Source: Chionis minor
Taxonomy: Eukaryota; Chordata; Aves; Charadriiformes; Chionididae
Assembly (NCBI GenBank): GCA_013398295.1
Contig: VZSF01003247.1
Coordinates: forward strand, 15,331 to 79,330
Direction of reading: 5' to 3'
DNA: 64,000 nt
The position numbers and the translations under genes are program-made. This document shows positions 49,024 to 63,198 of this stretch, one piece after another. Numbering within the stretch: the first letter of the stretch is position 1; the number at the start of each line of letters is the position of its first letter. The notes beneath the pieces are model-generated. The model saw only the letters and a list, made by a program, of their open reading frames with translations, was not told the origin of the DNA and ran no database searches.

Positions 49024-51985
49024 TCACAGACTTTGCGGTGAAGCTGATCTAGAGGGTTGATGGAAGACCACTTCACTGCAGCTCTCCTTAAGTTTCCCTC
49101 TCCTTCAAGAACACTAAAAGACTCCTGCTGTATGATCTATGCTTTTCAGGTTGTGGTCTGTATTTTCTTAACCTTCTGGATCCAAATGACACTCAGAGGA
49201 AAGTATTTGACTTGTCTGAATTCTCTAGTTCTCCTAATTACTTTTTAAGCAACAGCATTATCAATCACGTTTCTAAAACAGCCGGTAACTCTACCGAAAT
49301 AGATTTAATTACTAAGAGGTCCAAACAGAGCAGAGCACTCTCCACCTGTCAAGTTGGACAAGAGAAATCAAATGCTTTACAGCAGCAGCAGAATCCTCCA
49401 TTGATCTTAGAACAGCTGTTAATAAAGCTGGGATCAACAGAAAGATTCGTTAATTCAAGAAAGAGTTAACATGGTGTAAAAAGGAAATGTCGCTAGTAGT
49501 AATGAAATAGTCAGCATTTGGCTGACAAATATGTGTTTTCCAGATACAAAAGGTGTCCAACACCCTTTTTTCTAATTGTTTAAAATGCGATGTTGTTTAC
49601 CATGTTAAAATCCATCAGTAAGAAATGGAAAAAGCAAAACCAACAGAGGACTTGTGCAAGCTGTGTATGCACTTGTTTATTAGGTGACTCCTGATAATCA
49701 GAGGAGTGTGTGCATCCATATGCTACTGTTATACTGTGGTTAACTTTCAGTAACACTTTTTTGTTAAATGGGAATAGCAACCTTTAATTAGGATTTGGGG
49801 TTTGGTTCTGAAATTGCCATACACCTGCTTATTCAAAACAGATGTTTTATCTGCAGTGCAGTTTTACTCATAATATGTTATGACGGCAATAGCAGGTTGC
49901 TAACAAAATACAAAGGAAAGGCAATATCTACTCGCTGTGTTCTCTTATATGAGGTTAATAAAGTTGACTGATTAGGAATATCAGTTTGCTTTTACCAACA
50001 TCTGACTATGTTAGCATGCCACATTATAATCTATGTGAAAGTATCCTTCAGTGCTCTGTTACTGAGACTCTAATTCAGTTTTAGTCAGAAAACAATTATA
50101 AAATGACTTGGCCTTTATGTTGCACTTCATTTTTGTAGTGCTTCATGCATCATCAGCTCTCCATGCATTACGTGTCTCCATCCCCATTTTACACACAAAA
50201 GAAGCTGAAGCACAGTCCAGCACTGAAGCAATGCACTAGCTTGGCCAACCTCTCGCCAATAACAGCACAAACACAACAGATACAGTGAGTTTCCCAATGC
50301 CTCACCCCTCGTGTAAGGCGATTCCTCTCCTGGGTATATTCAGTAAATCCTACAGCAAGAGGATGTGAGAGAGAAACGCCTGGAAATGTTAAAGGGAAGT
50401 GTTCTGTGCTCAAACCTGGTACATGGAAGGGAGCATTTCCAGAATCGGTTGCTCTGGCTTTGTAAAAGGCTTAGAGGGTAGAAAACTCTTCTGATGCACA
50501 AAGAATGACTGATTGCCCTTCAGATTTTAACTAGAATGTGCTTATAATGTGCAATCAATATCCTATGTAAATTAAGGGTACCAGTTAGTTGTAGAGTGGC
50601 GAGGAGAAGCCTGGAGCTGACATCATGTCATGAGTCAGTTTTGCCATGTTTATCCCAAAGTGAGCACTAAGACGGTTGTCCTGCCACCGTGGCCAGGCTG
50701 CTTGGGCAATTTGCGTCCCTCCTTTGTCAGGAAGGTGGAAGGAGACGTGTCAGCAGAAGGGAGGAGAACAGCACTGTGGCTACCTAGCCCAAGTGCCAAC
50801 AGCGATGCAATATCGAGGACTGAAGCATCACAAAATAGACATCAGCATGCCTCTCTTTGTTTCAGCCTTACAGTAGTTAAGTGGGTCTTTGTCATGCCTT
50901 CTCTGTCAAGAATGTAAAATTGTCATATTGGAGGCTAATGTAACGTGTCAATTTATTTTATAAAGGTACCGTGTAGGTTTCTAATGTGATATAGATGTTA
51001 AGTAATACGACAAGAAAGGCATTACTATAACACAAAGATACAAATTTTCTGCCATATTAGCACTTTCTATATTATAATAAAAAAGCATATTGTGGCTGAG
51101 AAGTGTGTATCAAATCTGCAAACCTTGAGCTTTGGTTTCATCCAGTTTGCAAAATTTGTTTCAATCTGATCTTCTTCTGTATTATATTTGCTGCCATCCA
51201 GAACAATACTTTGGCTCTCTAACTGGTCTGTTGCCTTTGATGGTGTGGCTTTATCATTTCAAAGAAGCAGACAAAGCTTACAATGAGTGAACTAGTTTTG
51301 TTATCGCGTCCTAAACTGTTTTCAGCCTAAAAAAATTTAACTATAGCCAAATGAGTACAATGCTCTAGTTTACTTGCTTGCTTTTTGTTTGCTTTTTATC
51401 ACTTTTCCTTTATACAAAACATTTCTTGTAATGTCAGAATGTGAGAAGATACAGCCTGTAAAATTATTATATATTGACTCCTTCTCTGGATAGTAGTTTC
51501 TTTTTGGAAGAAGGTTTATGTGGTCTGACATGCAGCAAAGTCATCTTCCAGGCTCCAGTTTATTGATAGGCCACAAGTACGTGTGGATCCACTTTGACTT
51601 TTGGACTTAGATATGTAGAAAGTGAAGCACCTGTTTAAGTAATTTGCCGAATTTGGGCCATAGTGAACTGAAACGTCAAGAAATTATGTAAATACAGGTT
51701 TATAGCTTAGCAGAATGAACACACTGAATGCATAACTGAACAAAGAACTTACTGAGTGAATCTTTTCTCTCTTTGTGTCTGCTTTTGGAATAGCTGTGAC
51801 CACATCCTGTTTTTTTCATATTTATTTGTTATTTGAATATAGTCAGCAACGACCTTTAACAGATTCCTTTTTATTCTCTGGTTTGATTGTTTAACATTTG
51901 AGATTTATTGCTTGATGGGATACCTATTGAAAGGACTGGAAAGATTCCTGTTGGCTTCAAAGGACAACGAATTGTGCCCGGAGCT
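49024..51985. other. Unique non-coding sequence
   Basis: AT-rich with no recognised gene or repeat. From 50920 to 51985 there are no frames of 60 codons. Confidence 0.5.
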
Positions 51986-52131
51986 CTGGTACAGCAAAGC
52001 ATTTAGACACGTGTTTAAACATTGATGCTTTCAATGGGATTTGAGCACATGTTTAAGATAAAGCATGTGCTATGGGCTTTGTTGCATAGGGAAGCACTTC
52101 AGCACATTCTTAAATGCTTTGCAGAACTGGC
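51986..52131. mobile_element. Ancient palindromic MITE-like repeat
   Basis: CTGGTACAGCAAAGCATTTAGA at the left end is nearly the reverse complement of the right end TTCTTAAATGCTTTGCAGAACTGG (about 52108-52131), giving imperfect terminal inverted repeats. Internal words (CACGTGTTTAA, TTTCAATGGGA, GAGCACATGTTTAAG, AAGCATGTGCT) match the pattern of a small palindromic repeat family frequent in turtles, crocodilians and birds. Divergence is high, so the copy is old. It encodes nothing. The superfamily (probably a cut-and-paste DNA transposon) is inferred. Confidence 0.5.
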
Positions 52132-55100
52132 ACTATAACAACCTCTGCTGTTAGTTACATTTTTTATTTTTATGGAAAAAAAAATAAAAGCACTAGAAGA
52201 AGTTACTGTTACTTCACAATAAAAATATATCTAATTCTGAATGGGCAGATTCACCTCCTGTTTGTTCGTAAGAAAGTTTACATACACTTTGATCTATTTT
52301 TGAAGAGCAAAATTTAACCCTATCTTAATAGGAGATGAAGGGATCTTTTTCCATCCTTTTTGGGTGGTTTTAGTTTGGCACTTGTTTAAGATGTTATTAA
52401 TGTGCACATTCAAGACAGTCTAGGGCCTTCAGTAGTTCTCTATTATGAAATGCCCTTTTTAGCATGTAACAACTTCTGCCTCCTATTCGCCATCCACTTT
52501 TAGTGGTCTCGCTGTTATCACTTCAAATACTTTCCAGGGAGTGAAGAGGGAACAAGAATGCTCAAAGAAATGTCTTCTCAAACCATGTGCGTTTTCATTA
52601 AGATTTTCTTAGCTTCCCACTCCCACATGCCTTTCTCCTTGAAAGTAAGAGGAATGTGCCTCTGCCAACTATTTATCCTTCATTAGAACTAAATATAAGC
52701 TTAAAGGGACAGTTAGGAAAATGCAAGATGGTAAGGCTTAAAAATGTGCTTATTTTTTACCCTTAGAAAAATGAGCCTTTACCATGTGAGATGAATGCCA
52801 TTATACATGGGCAAACTCACAGGCAGACAGGAGCTACACAAAGTGCCAGTAATTCCAAGGCTCAAGAAGTTCATGTTTTTTCGCAAATGAAGCACACAAA
52901 GAGAAAGCTTCCCCAAGCAAATGGGGTTGGTCGTGTTCCCCACTCACAAAATCTCTGACAGAAATCCTGTGGAGTTCCATAGGAGCAAACCTGCATCGTT
53001 CATGGCTGAGCTTGTCTTTGAGCTTCAGTGAATTGAATAGTAAATACGTTAAACCAGTTTCAAACTGTCTTGGGCACTTTTAACAGTTTCGACTATGCTT
53101 ACGCTGCAAATAACATAAGAATGACATTAACCAACCTTATAATGCATCTACTCTGTAACCCGAACATGTGGTTGCAATTCCTGCTGACAAATCCAGCCTA
53201 GCCATGATATCTGTGCAGCCTGATGGAGTTAGAGCCCCAGCTTGCCCGGCATCCTGGCTAAATACTCTGGCATGGTCAAAGCTGAGCACCCGCTATGCTC
53301 CTGTCAGGAGCTCAGCTAACTCATTTAGAAGCTGGCTTGGATATAATTACCCCAAATACAACTACAGATTTGGATCGCAGAAAGGCGTAACCTTGAGAAC
53401 ACCCACACACAAAGTCACACTACTTTAATGACACTGATAATAAACCACTTCAAGTTACATCAGACCTAAAATCTAAAAAAAGATAGAGAGCTACTGATAG
53501 TCCAAAGCTAAATATATGAAGATAAGATTCACAAAAACAGGAGAGACTAGGAAAGACAGGACACCACACAGGTTCCCTGAGGTTTTCAGCTACTTTCAGC
53601 TTTGACTTTGTGGAATGTTTCTGTAGAATATGACCTTTTTGTTAGAAAATACTTGTTTCTTTGGTTGCTGTTCCTTCCCCAAACCTCAGGGTTTGTTGCC
53701 GTTTCATCAACAAAATGGAAAGAGAACACCAGTTTTACCAAATTAAAAATAATGAATAAGCAATAATAATATCTCTTCAAGAAACCCTACCTGACCCAAA
53801 TTAAAGCTTTCCAGATAGCAAGGAGCCCAGTGCCAAGGAGCTGGCTACATCTCCCTGATGTCCTGCCAGCATTTATGCTCAGTTTTAGAGCACGCGGGGT
53901 TCACCCTCTACCTGCTGTAGTGCAGTGAACATGAGCTCATGCCACCTCCTGAATCTCTGGCTACTCCCTGCACAGTGTGAACAGCCTTTGAAACCGTGAC
54001 TAGTAAGGCTTCCTGGGATGCTTTTTCTTCTTCTGTGTTAAAAGTGTTACTGGTTTAGACTTGAGACAGAAGACACTCTCAGTAGAAATATTTTGAAGAC
54101 AAAATAAATAAAAAAGAACAAGTGGAAAGGAGTCAAACAGGCAATTATTTGTAATTGAAAAAACTATTGATTTTCCTTTTGATACATAGTCTAAATTATC
54201 CCTCAAGAAAAGTAGTAATGCATCTTTAAACAGATTTATTGGTCCTAGCTGTAAAAAAGTGGCTTATTTCACTTCAGTGCCATCACATTTTTTCTGTTTT
54301 CATTTGATACCGAGATAGGACAGAAATGCAGACACTGGAGAGGAGGTTTGATTCAGGGATCAAAAAGGTTTCAGGTCCTGAGGGCTCTAGCACTCTTCCG
54401 TAGCTTTGAATTTTTTCTCTCACTTTCTAGTTTGCAGGTCCCCAGCTCCCCATCCCTCCTGTTTGTGTGTCTAAGGAGCAGCCTGCTCTGCTCCACACCT
54501 CCAAGCTCAGCTCTCAATGGGAGGTGACATTTGTGCCTGCTCAGGGGCCTGCCACAAGACGCATGCACCATTTTCTACCTGAACGTGTCTAGCGTACACT
54601 CAGATCTGAAGGCAAAAAAGTTCTTCAAATCAAATCCAAGATTACAGTGTTACAATAAAATAATAATACATTGTCAGGACTTCATACTGATACCTGTCTA
54701 CCAACCTGCTGCTTCTGCAGATTTGGGGTTTTTTTTTCCTGGCAGTCCTAATAGTTCATCTGTAAAGGTAGTCCATAAACCAACATTATGCAAAAGGAAA
54801 GTTAAAGGCAGAATTACAGTGTGTTACAGTATAAAAAAAAATGCAAAGTGGCTATGATTTTGCAAAGTATAACCATGTGTCTGGCTGGCTAGCTGGATGG
54901 ATGAATGGCAGAAGAAAAACTCTGCATAGTTCCATTGCCAGTATAATTTACAGACCCTGTTTCTGTGCCTTTGAGCCTCAGGTCCAGATTTACCTGCATT
55001 TGCTAAGGTGCAAGACACAGCAGAATTTTACCCATAGAAGGACATTTCATCATGTTTCTGCATTCCCAGCACTGTATCTTTCTCCCACTCTTTCCCGAGT

Positions 55101-56995
55101 CTGTTCTCTGGAGTCTAATGATACAGATGCATTCACTCTTCAAGCATCTTTGGTGGGAGTGCTAATTTGTGTCTCTTTCTTCTATCTAGGACACACGTGG
55201 GTAAATTCTGTGGGACCCTGATACTCCCAAAATCTCAATCTCTGTTTGATTGGAGTTGAGCAATGCATCCAGGAGTTTTTGGGGGAGATCTGATAGACAC
55301 ACAACCCACTCACAATGATCCAGTCTCTTCCTCAGGAAAACTAGGAAAGAAGCTAGAATCTGCTTCACTAGAAATGCTGTTACTCGTACATATATGCTGC
55401 GGTGCTAAGGGCAGGCTTGGTACAACTCCTATGACTTTTACCAGTCTATTGCAAGAGGAAAAGTAAATATGCATGTACATAATTCTCTTTGAAATAATGT
55501 CTATGTGCTAGGAGGGCAATTGGGTAGGAAAAGAGTGATAAACACTGATGAGCTCACAAATACTTGTTCTAGGAGATTAAAAGCATATCACAAAGTGATA
55601 TGGTTGATGTTCCCATGATATCTCTGTAGGGTATAATACAACGTCCAAAACACAATGGCAAAAAGGGACTTAAAATATTTGAAGACTACATGCCCGAAAG
55701 CTGCGTCCAGCCAGTCAATGTGATGGTAATGTGTAAATACATATACATGCATACATGGATGGATGAGCAGCAGTGATGTGCTGTTATGTGTCAGCTATTG
55801 CACTGGGACCCTTGGACAAGATGGAAGATACAGGCACCAGTACTGGAGCAGAGGAGATGGGAGGAAGACCACATATTCATTATTGTAAGGGTCTGCAACA
55901 ACATCACTGTGTAGAACACAGGATGAAATAACATTTCCATGTTCTTTTTCTCTTTCATAGACCTGTGTGCACACTTGTGCTCTCTTGACGCCTGCAGAGA
56001 GTGGAGGGTGTGGGCAGGAAAATTGTGTGTAGAAGGCTATAGGCAATAAGGACTTTTTGTTCCAAAAACAGAAAGACAAAGTTGAATGATCTGACCCATT
56101 GTTTTACCCCCATTCAGTCAAATATCAAGCAGAGGGTATAATATGGCACACATGGCATAGTTGGAGTTTTTCTCCTGCACAGCATCCTTCCTGCTGCAGA
56201 GTACTAGTAGAAATTGTACACCACCTTACCCCTAAGAAGAAGCAAGAGAAAGGTTAGGCAAAAAAGCACCTGTGGTTTCCCTTTTAGCCTTGTGTGCATT
56301 GTGATGCTTGTGTCCCGGCCATGCCAGGATTTCAGAAAAGGTCACAATTCACCCCGTTTCATTTTTCCAAGCTATATCAAGCAGCCCTCAGTCACTAAGG
56401 AGGGTCTGACCCAGATTTTCTCCCTTTCTTCTTAGCTCCTTGTCTGTACCTATTGAGCATCTACTCCCCAGGCCAACTTTCTGAGCCTCATCATCTCCCT
56501 CTCATGTGCCAAAACAATCATTGCTTTCAGGTCTTTTCCTCCCTTTGATCTCTCCTTCTCTGTGGACATATTGCCCTTCTCTTTCTTTTCTCCCAGATAC
56601 CCATTTCTCCTTTCCTGTAGATCCTCCAGGTTGATTTCTCCCTTATTCACATCCTCCTATTCCCTCAGGTTTTCCCTTTATAGACTCAAGACCCAACTCT
56701 CTATTATGAAGCCTTCCATTTGTGAGAGTGGGGGAGGGAACAGGGAGAAGGTCTGCAGCTTTTCCAAATGTTGTGTTGTTGTGAATACTTCCCTTATTAT
56801 GCCTGTCTAAAATTTAGTTTATACAGGTGGCAGAATGAAATGTGCCATCTCATAATTAGTCCCACATGCACTGCAAGCAATTTATCATCAAAACAATCAG
56901 CAGTCACCGTTTGATTCAGTGAATACCAGAGATTATCAGAAAATTGAGCCAAGGGAAAGGAGGAGAATAGGATAGAGCACTTCAGCTTTTGTAAA
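52132..56995. other. Unique non-coding sequence
   Basis: No gene is recognised. The 126-codon + frame at 54841-55221 and the 86-codon + frame at 53168-53428 (GTG start) have no domain. Short low-complexity runs only. Confidence 0.4.
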
Positions 56996-57038
56996 TTCCT
57001 TTTTTTTTCTCTTTCTTTTCTTCCCCCTCCCCCCCTCC
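56996..57038. repeat. 43-base polypyrimidine tract
   Basis: Pure C/T run: T-rich first half, C-rich second half with a C7 run. Confidence 0.85.
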
Positions 57039-57347
57039 AAAAATATCATTTTCTCTGAAAAGTAGTGACCAGCCCAGATGACTCCATAATGAGTAGATTC
57101 ACAAGAAAGCTGTTGTCTTGACATTTACAACCTTTCTTTACCTCTGAATTTGCTCTATTGGACTTTCTTGTATACTTAAGCTGCTTCAATAACAGCAATC
57201 AGCACAAACATGCAATTTCATTGGTGAGAAGGGTGTTCTCTTTCTTAGCTGAACACTGTTGCTGATCCTTTTAGTGATGGCAAGACAAATTGTTATGCCT
57301 CTTTTGTGCAGGAAGATGTGCACAGCAAACTCTGAACACTCATTCAT

Positions 57348-57350
<3 letters not shown>

Positions 57351-57380
<30 letters not shown>
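57351..57380. repeat. (CA)n microsatellite
   Basis: About 15 uninterrupted CA units, the longest dinucleotide array in the window and the one most likely to be polymorphic. Its complement gives a Cys/Val run in a minus frame that is not real. Confidence 0.95.
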
Positions 57381-57796
57381 AGCACATGCACTCTCACATA
57401 CATGAACACACGGGCATAGCCAAAGGTATCAGATGCCCCAGGCAAAAAGAAGGGTGGAGACAATTCCCTGCATGATAGCTAAAGATGGTTGTAGTATTAT
57501 TTACTGCCAGTCCTCACTGCATTGCTGATCATTTTGATGGAGAAATCCAGTAATTAATGGGAAAAAAGGGTGCCAGCAAGCTCGGACGAAGTGCTGAAAT
57601 CCAAGCATCAGAGTAATCAACGTACAGAGGAGAAATGTGTCTGCAGGGAGAGACAGCAGTAGCCCCATGGTCCTGCATGAGGGCATGTCTGCATCTACCC
57701 TACATTTAGGAAGTGTGGACATATATTGTACACCTGTAAGGCTATGCAGGAATGCCCAGTCATACGGAGCTTTCTTGCCCTATATCACGAAACGAT

Positions 57797-57810
57797 GCAC
57801 TAGAGGGCAC
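57797..57810 (+). promoter_or_regulatory. Candidate CTCF-binding motif
   Basis: GCACTAGAGGGCAC matches 13 of 14 positions of the core CTCF pattern CCASYAGRKGGCRS; only the first base differs. CTCF is the vertebrate zinc-finger protein that anchors chromatin loops, and motif orientation (here +) matters. A single motif match is suggestive only. Confidence 0.35.
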
Positions 57811-60800
57811 AGCCCCTGGTGTGGTCTCCAGTGGATAAAAGATCCCTGACGTTTCTTTGAGCTTCTTACTACACACCAGTTTCAGAAATTAAATAGTGGG
57901 GGGAAAGAGAAACTTTTCTCTCGCAACCTCCCAAGGACTGCTGTGTTTCCCCTTCTGTGCTTCAAGAGCTGCAACTCTTGCCTACCCCACCCCCTTGTAC
58001 TGAGACACTGCTAAAAAAACTCAGAAGCCAGCCTTTAAAATTTTTCCACCATATGTTACAAACTGATCATTACAGTCTATGAGTCAAAACGAGTTTACTT
58101 TTTAAACAAACGACGTGTCAATAAGAAGAATGGACTAATGTTAACTTCTATTACCATAGACATGCCTGGAGATGAAGAGTGTTTGATCTATTACTGCTTC
58201 TTCAGGGCAACTTTCTTTTGCAAGAAAGGCTTGTATTGCTATGTTCTCTATATCCTCTGCTTCCATTCTATCAATGTTCCTTTTGTTTTAGAGGCTCTTC
58301 TGTTAAATTAATATAGTGATCAAAAGCAGAGAACTGAGTTCAGAATGGGCTTAGATAATAAATCTAGAGTTGCTCGGAAGAGAAATTACACAGCTAGAAT
58401 GCATCCTTTGAGGTGAAATTTCACAACAGGTAGATAGGTGAAGGTCATGTTATTTTAGCCACAATATAGCATGACCTCAGTGATCATTTTAAAATAGTGC
58501 AATGTTTTATTACTGCACTGTTGAACATCAGCTCTGTTATACACTCACCAAAAGCCAATATGCTCTCCATGTTCTGCTAATTAATGCAAAATACCAAATA
58601 CACCAAAATACTCCTCTATCCCACTGCGGACAGTGAAAGTCATCTGTGCCAGTCCCAGATTGCACTCATCGTATGAAGGTCTTGCATGCACCTGAACACA
58701 GGACATGGCAAACACAAAATCACACAAAAGGTGAATGCCAAGTAACTTGACTCATTTCCATTTCATTAAAGCACCTCCTTCAGAGTCAACATGAAAATGT
58801 CAGTGCTTCCTTGCCTCTTAGCTGAAACAGAGTAATGGTCATTGGCTGTACACACACGTGAATGCCAATACATTTCATCTCAGCTTATAGCAAAGTGCTA
58901 TTATCAATAATTAAGAATATATACAAAATGAGCAAGACAAATAAAGAGCAGTCCTCTTCAGCTCCTTTAAGATGGGTATTTTCCTTTGTTCCCGTAAGCC
59001 CTGACTTTTCCTCTGGAAACAAATGAGGCGTCAAGTAACAGACAAGCCTGGACCTCTCTGGAGGGGGAAGGGAGAGTCAGTGTGTCCATGCAGCAAAGGA
59101 CGAGCAGCCAGTCACCGCCCTTCCCAGCCCTCGCCCCTCTCTCTTCAGTCCTTCCAAGTAGTCCCAATACTGCGGACAGTAGGGAGGTCTTGAGCAACAT
59201 CCATACTGCTCACCATCTGGAGAGAGGCTAGATAACCTTGCTTACAGGCACAGGTAGGCTCTTGCTCATAATGCATGGAGATTGCTGGCTGATACGGAGG
59301 TTTCTTACTGTACCAAGTGGTGCATGGATGGACATTGGGTGGGTGCCCAAGGAAGGTCTCATGTCCGCCATTGTACCCAAAGAGTAATAAACTGGAAGGC
59401 CTTTGAGAAATGTCTCATTTTTAGCACCTTTGTAACCTCCCTATAGCAACCTGTGCCAATAAAGGCATAACAAAAGGAAATAACAGGGATGTCCCCAGCT
59501 CCCAGCTGCATCTAGCAGACCACAGAGATCATAGAGGTGGGTGGCTCCCTTACTGTTGTCACACCAGCACTGGTGGGCTGTTAACATTGGAAGCAACAGT
59601 ACTTCACCAATGTCATCACTTAACAATATAATATGACAGTATCTATAGAACTGATTAGCATAAATCAACATAATACCCACTTTGCAGCATTAGTATTGAA
59701 AACTTTCATCTTCAAGTAGTGGGGAGGGGGGGACACAATATAAGATGAATTGTAATGATTTTGCTGAAGTGCTCTCACACAACATAGTAGGTGACACTGT
59801 ACGCTTGCACACACACATGTATTTTAATAATGTGCTTAATACTGTAGCTATGCCATTAGTTTCATGCATTCTCCTAACAATAACATGCCAATTTTTCTGT
59901 GGTCTTTTTTTAGAGTCAGAGAAAAGACAAATTTCCAGGAGCTACCACAGGAAAAGGGGTGGAAAGAAAGGGGAGGTGTATTCATTTTGATTTCAAAGCA
60001 CATCAGCATGTCTTTCTGTGCCCAAAGGGTCATCATGCATAGAGTCACGTAAATAGAGACTGCTTAAAAAAATAACTTGAGGTCACTCAGAGTCAGACCC
60101 CTAGGTTTAAATTACAGATAAACACATTTCAAAGTGCAAACTTTGGAAATAAGGTACAGGGGAGAACAACCTTACATGGCACTTCCATCAATTTTGATAG
60201 AGCAGTTTCAATTTTCAGAGTAATAATTCAAAGGTCTTGTGGCTTTCTGACAACACTGAGCTCTCCTTCCCTCCTCCTCATTCTCTGTCCTTCCCTCTAG
60301 TGCTCTGTGCACACTCTGAACATTACCCGTTCGTAACCTGAATGCTTTATCACATCCAAGCGTATTTTCATGAGCTCTTCCAAATTCTTCACTTTAGGCA
60401 GCATTTTCTTGAACGAGAGATCTGTTTGGGGTTAAGATGGCAGCGTGTTAGGAGGCAGCAGGCAAAGTACAAATAAAGGAGCAGTGCACAAGAGCAATCC
60501 TTCTCCTGTCCTAAGGGAAAAGTATATAAATACTCTAAACTCTCCAGCAGGTGAGGATTGGCAAAGCCCCCCATTCCTTCACTGGCAGAGATGTCAGGGA
60601 AAACCTGAGGAAGATCTTCAAGAGAGTAGTGCACCGATCACTCTCTGCTCTACTTGCCCAAGCTGCCATCCTATTTCCCAGCCCCCAAAGAAGCAGAAAG
60701 CTTACCATAGGACTTCCTTGCCACCACATGGCATTTTATCTCTGCACTCACCCTTTCAATCACGTTAATGCCAATAATGCAACAATCTCTTTCTTTTATA

Positions 60801-62484
60801 AAGGTCTTAACCTGGCTTGTGCATTAATTTAGTTTGACAAGTTATTTATGCACCTATAAAAATGCAGACTAGGCATCTCTACAAGCACAGACAGATCCTA
60901 TTTATGCCGATCTGAAGGAGTTCTGAGCTCACAGTTACAGGTCCTTGATAGCATTGGCCCCTTACTGCACGTTTTCTGTGGGCCAGGGGTGAACGAGCTG
61001 ATTCTGAGAGGAACCCATCTGTCTTCCACATTAACCTGAAGTCCATTATTTCCCATTGAACAGCCTCACTCTTCTCTTGCTGCTTCCAGCCAATCTCATA
61101 GTATTTCCAGACTGATGAAAACAAGCAATGCTGACATATCTCCAAACACTGCTGCTGTGATATTTCCAACCCATTTCAGCTACCATTTCAGTGAGCGTTG
61201 GTAATGTGTAGTACTGCTCTGAAATGAGACCGTATTCACAAGTTTTCTTTGGACAGTTTGGTGAAACATGCTCTGAAAACACTGGCAGTTTTGTCCAAGT
61301 GAAGCCTGCAGGAGTAGGCTGTATGTGGTACTCCAATAACAACACCAAAGTAAGAAGTATTATTAAGGGCCAGTTTAGTTTTAGAATGTATCATATAACA
61401 CACTGTGAAAGTAGCACAAGGTCAAGGAAAACATCCATTATTTAATTTGACTTGGAGCCAAAGTGGTGGTGATGTTGAAGACCACACTTCCCACCCTGAA
61501 TGGAACTTCCTTTATTCAGTCCTTCCAACTTCATCAAAACTTTCCACTCTCTCTACCTTTGTCGTCTCTTTCTTAGCAAATATATTGCAATCTCAGAGGG
61601 TCCTCCCCTCTCCATCTTTCTTTGCCAGACAAATGAGGAACACTCTTAACTCCTCTATATGCTACATTCTGTTTCCATTTCTGCCCTTAGCTGCATCTTA
61701 GCAGCTCCAGGAAAGTCAAAGTAGCAGCAAAAATGGCAGAATCTCATCTTAGAAATCAGTGTCATTGTCACCCAAACTCTTTTTCCAGGTAACATTGCCC
61801 CTCCTTTCCTGTGCAATAGGAGGGTGATTTCACATCAAAGGTAACCAAAGGTAACCATGACAGCATCATGGCAGACATATTTGTTTGGTAGGTCAGTTAA
61901 AGCAGTTCTTCAGAACTGTATGCCAATTATTGTAACTACCCACAGACACTTTTAAAAAATCACTATTTCAGTGTAAAAAGTTACATGTGAATACAAGATT
62001 TGCTAAGCTTGAGTGGATGTGATCAATGATTTACATATTACTGGATAACAAGTAAAGAAAACAAAAATAACAGCTTCTGTTTCAGGATATATGTAGCTGT
62101 CCTATGAAAGTAAATATATTAAAACATACCTGCTATATTTTATGACTCTATATAAAAACCAAAATAGGTTTATAAGCTGAAAAGACAACATGCCAATTCT
62201 AAAATCACCACTCAGCACTTCAGTTTATGCATCTAACTCTCACAGCTAAAAGCATTCTGCAGGCAGTTGCTCTCCTGCTCAGGAGATAGCCCACACATTT
62301 GCCTTTCCAATACCCACGGTAAAAAAATTAGTCAGGAAATGCAGGCCTGCCAAAACACATTCAAAGAGAGTGGGGGTAAGGGGAGTCACCACAGACACTC
62401 AGTGCAACATAACCTCTGTTGGGTAGAGTAGGGGGAACTTAGATGAAGCAATTTACTATGCAAGGGCATCGTGGCATTGGTGTC
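57811..62484. other. Unique non-coding sequence
   Basis: No gene or interspersed repeat is recognised. An exact 10-bp tandem duplication, AAAGGTAACC twice, lies at 61837-61856. The 107-codon + frame at 60445-60768 overlaps frames on both strands and has no domain. Confidence 0.4.
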
Positions 62485-63152
62485 TTATTCTGCTTCCTTT
62501 GGCACTCTGGGCATCTCTTTCCATGCTTCTACCTCACTAACATCCCCAGAAGAAGGTGCTGGATCTTTCTGCCCTTTTCTGTATGAAAAGGTCAGTATGG
62601 AGAAAGGTAGTTTTGCATCCTGTACTGAAAGGACTATGTATCTTTGGTAACAGAAGCTAGGTTGCTTCCAAAGAGGGGCCACATTGTAAAACCAGATTAA
62701 AAAAGCAGGGCCTTCATCAGGTGTGAAGTATGCTTGAACTGAAACCTCTTGACAGAAACTTTACCAGTACCATAACCACTTAGCAATCTGATCCATTTGC
62801 TGGCCTCCTCCCAGCTGCAGTAGACTGAAGTTTCTGTAACCCCCATGACCATGTAGGACTCAAAGATGTTTTTATTAAACATTTCTGTGAAATGCTCTAT
62901 GAATTTCCTCAGGTCTTTCCTCAAGGCCAAGAGGAAACTGTGTCCCAGCTTTTCTCCAGATCTTTGTTTCTCATGAAATCTGGGTATCATAAAGACATCA
63001 ATGGAAAGGGAAGGAAAAGGTTTGATGAGCTTCTGCTCTTTCCTGCCTTTCGCTTTGGTAGTATTTTTCTTAGGGTTATGTTTCTTGGACAGTATGTAAG
63101 GCAAGGTTGGCTTAACCTGTACAGCCTTTTTCTTACGTTGCCCAGAAATCAT
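62485..63152 (-). pseudogene. Unrecognised, coding-like minus-strand frame broken by one apparent frameshift
   Basis: The frame starts with ATG at 63152, directly after an in-frame TGA, and runs 151 codons to a TAA at 62697. The N-terminal third is strongly basic (KKKAVQVKP, KKHNPKKNTTKAKGRK). The rest has a globular mix with segments such as RKDLRKFIEHFTEMFNKN and CSWEEASKWIRLLSGYG. The stop lies just past a T6 run (minus strand, 62699-62704). In a neighbouring frame the reading continues across that run for about 70 more codons to a TAA at 62485, through WFYNVAPLWKQPSFCYQRY and ending VPKEAE. A one-base loss in the T6 run, or a sequencing error, would explain this, giving about 220 codons in all. 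No splice signals were convincing and I do not recognise the family. Chance alone could give a few 150-codon frames in a window this size, so coding status is uncertain. Alternatives: an exon, a retrocopy, an old non-retroviral insertion, or chance. Confidence 0.25.
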
Positions 63153-63198
63153 TCATTTGGCATCAAGAGATCTGACATAACATAAAGCCATGGCAGAA

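Noticed and set aside
57186..57377. Minus frame with a Cys-Val run
   Set aside because: It is the translation of the (CA)n microsatellite. The similar Thr-His frame at 6391-6591 has the same cause.
60290..60303. Second CTCF-like motif on the minus strand
   Set aside because: Only 12 of 14 core positions match, with an important G lost, inside a pyrimidine-rich stretch where such matches are frequent.
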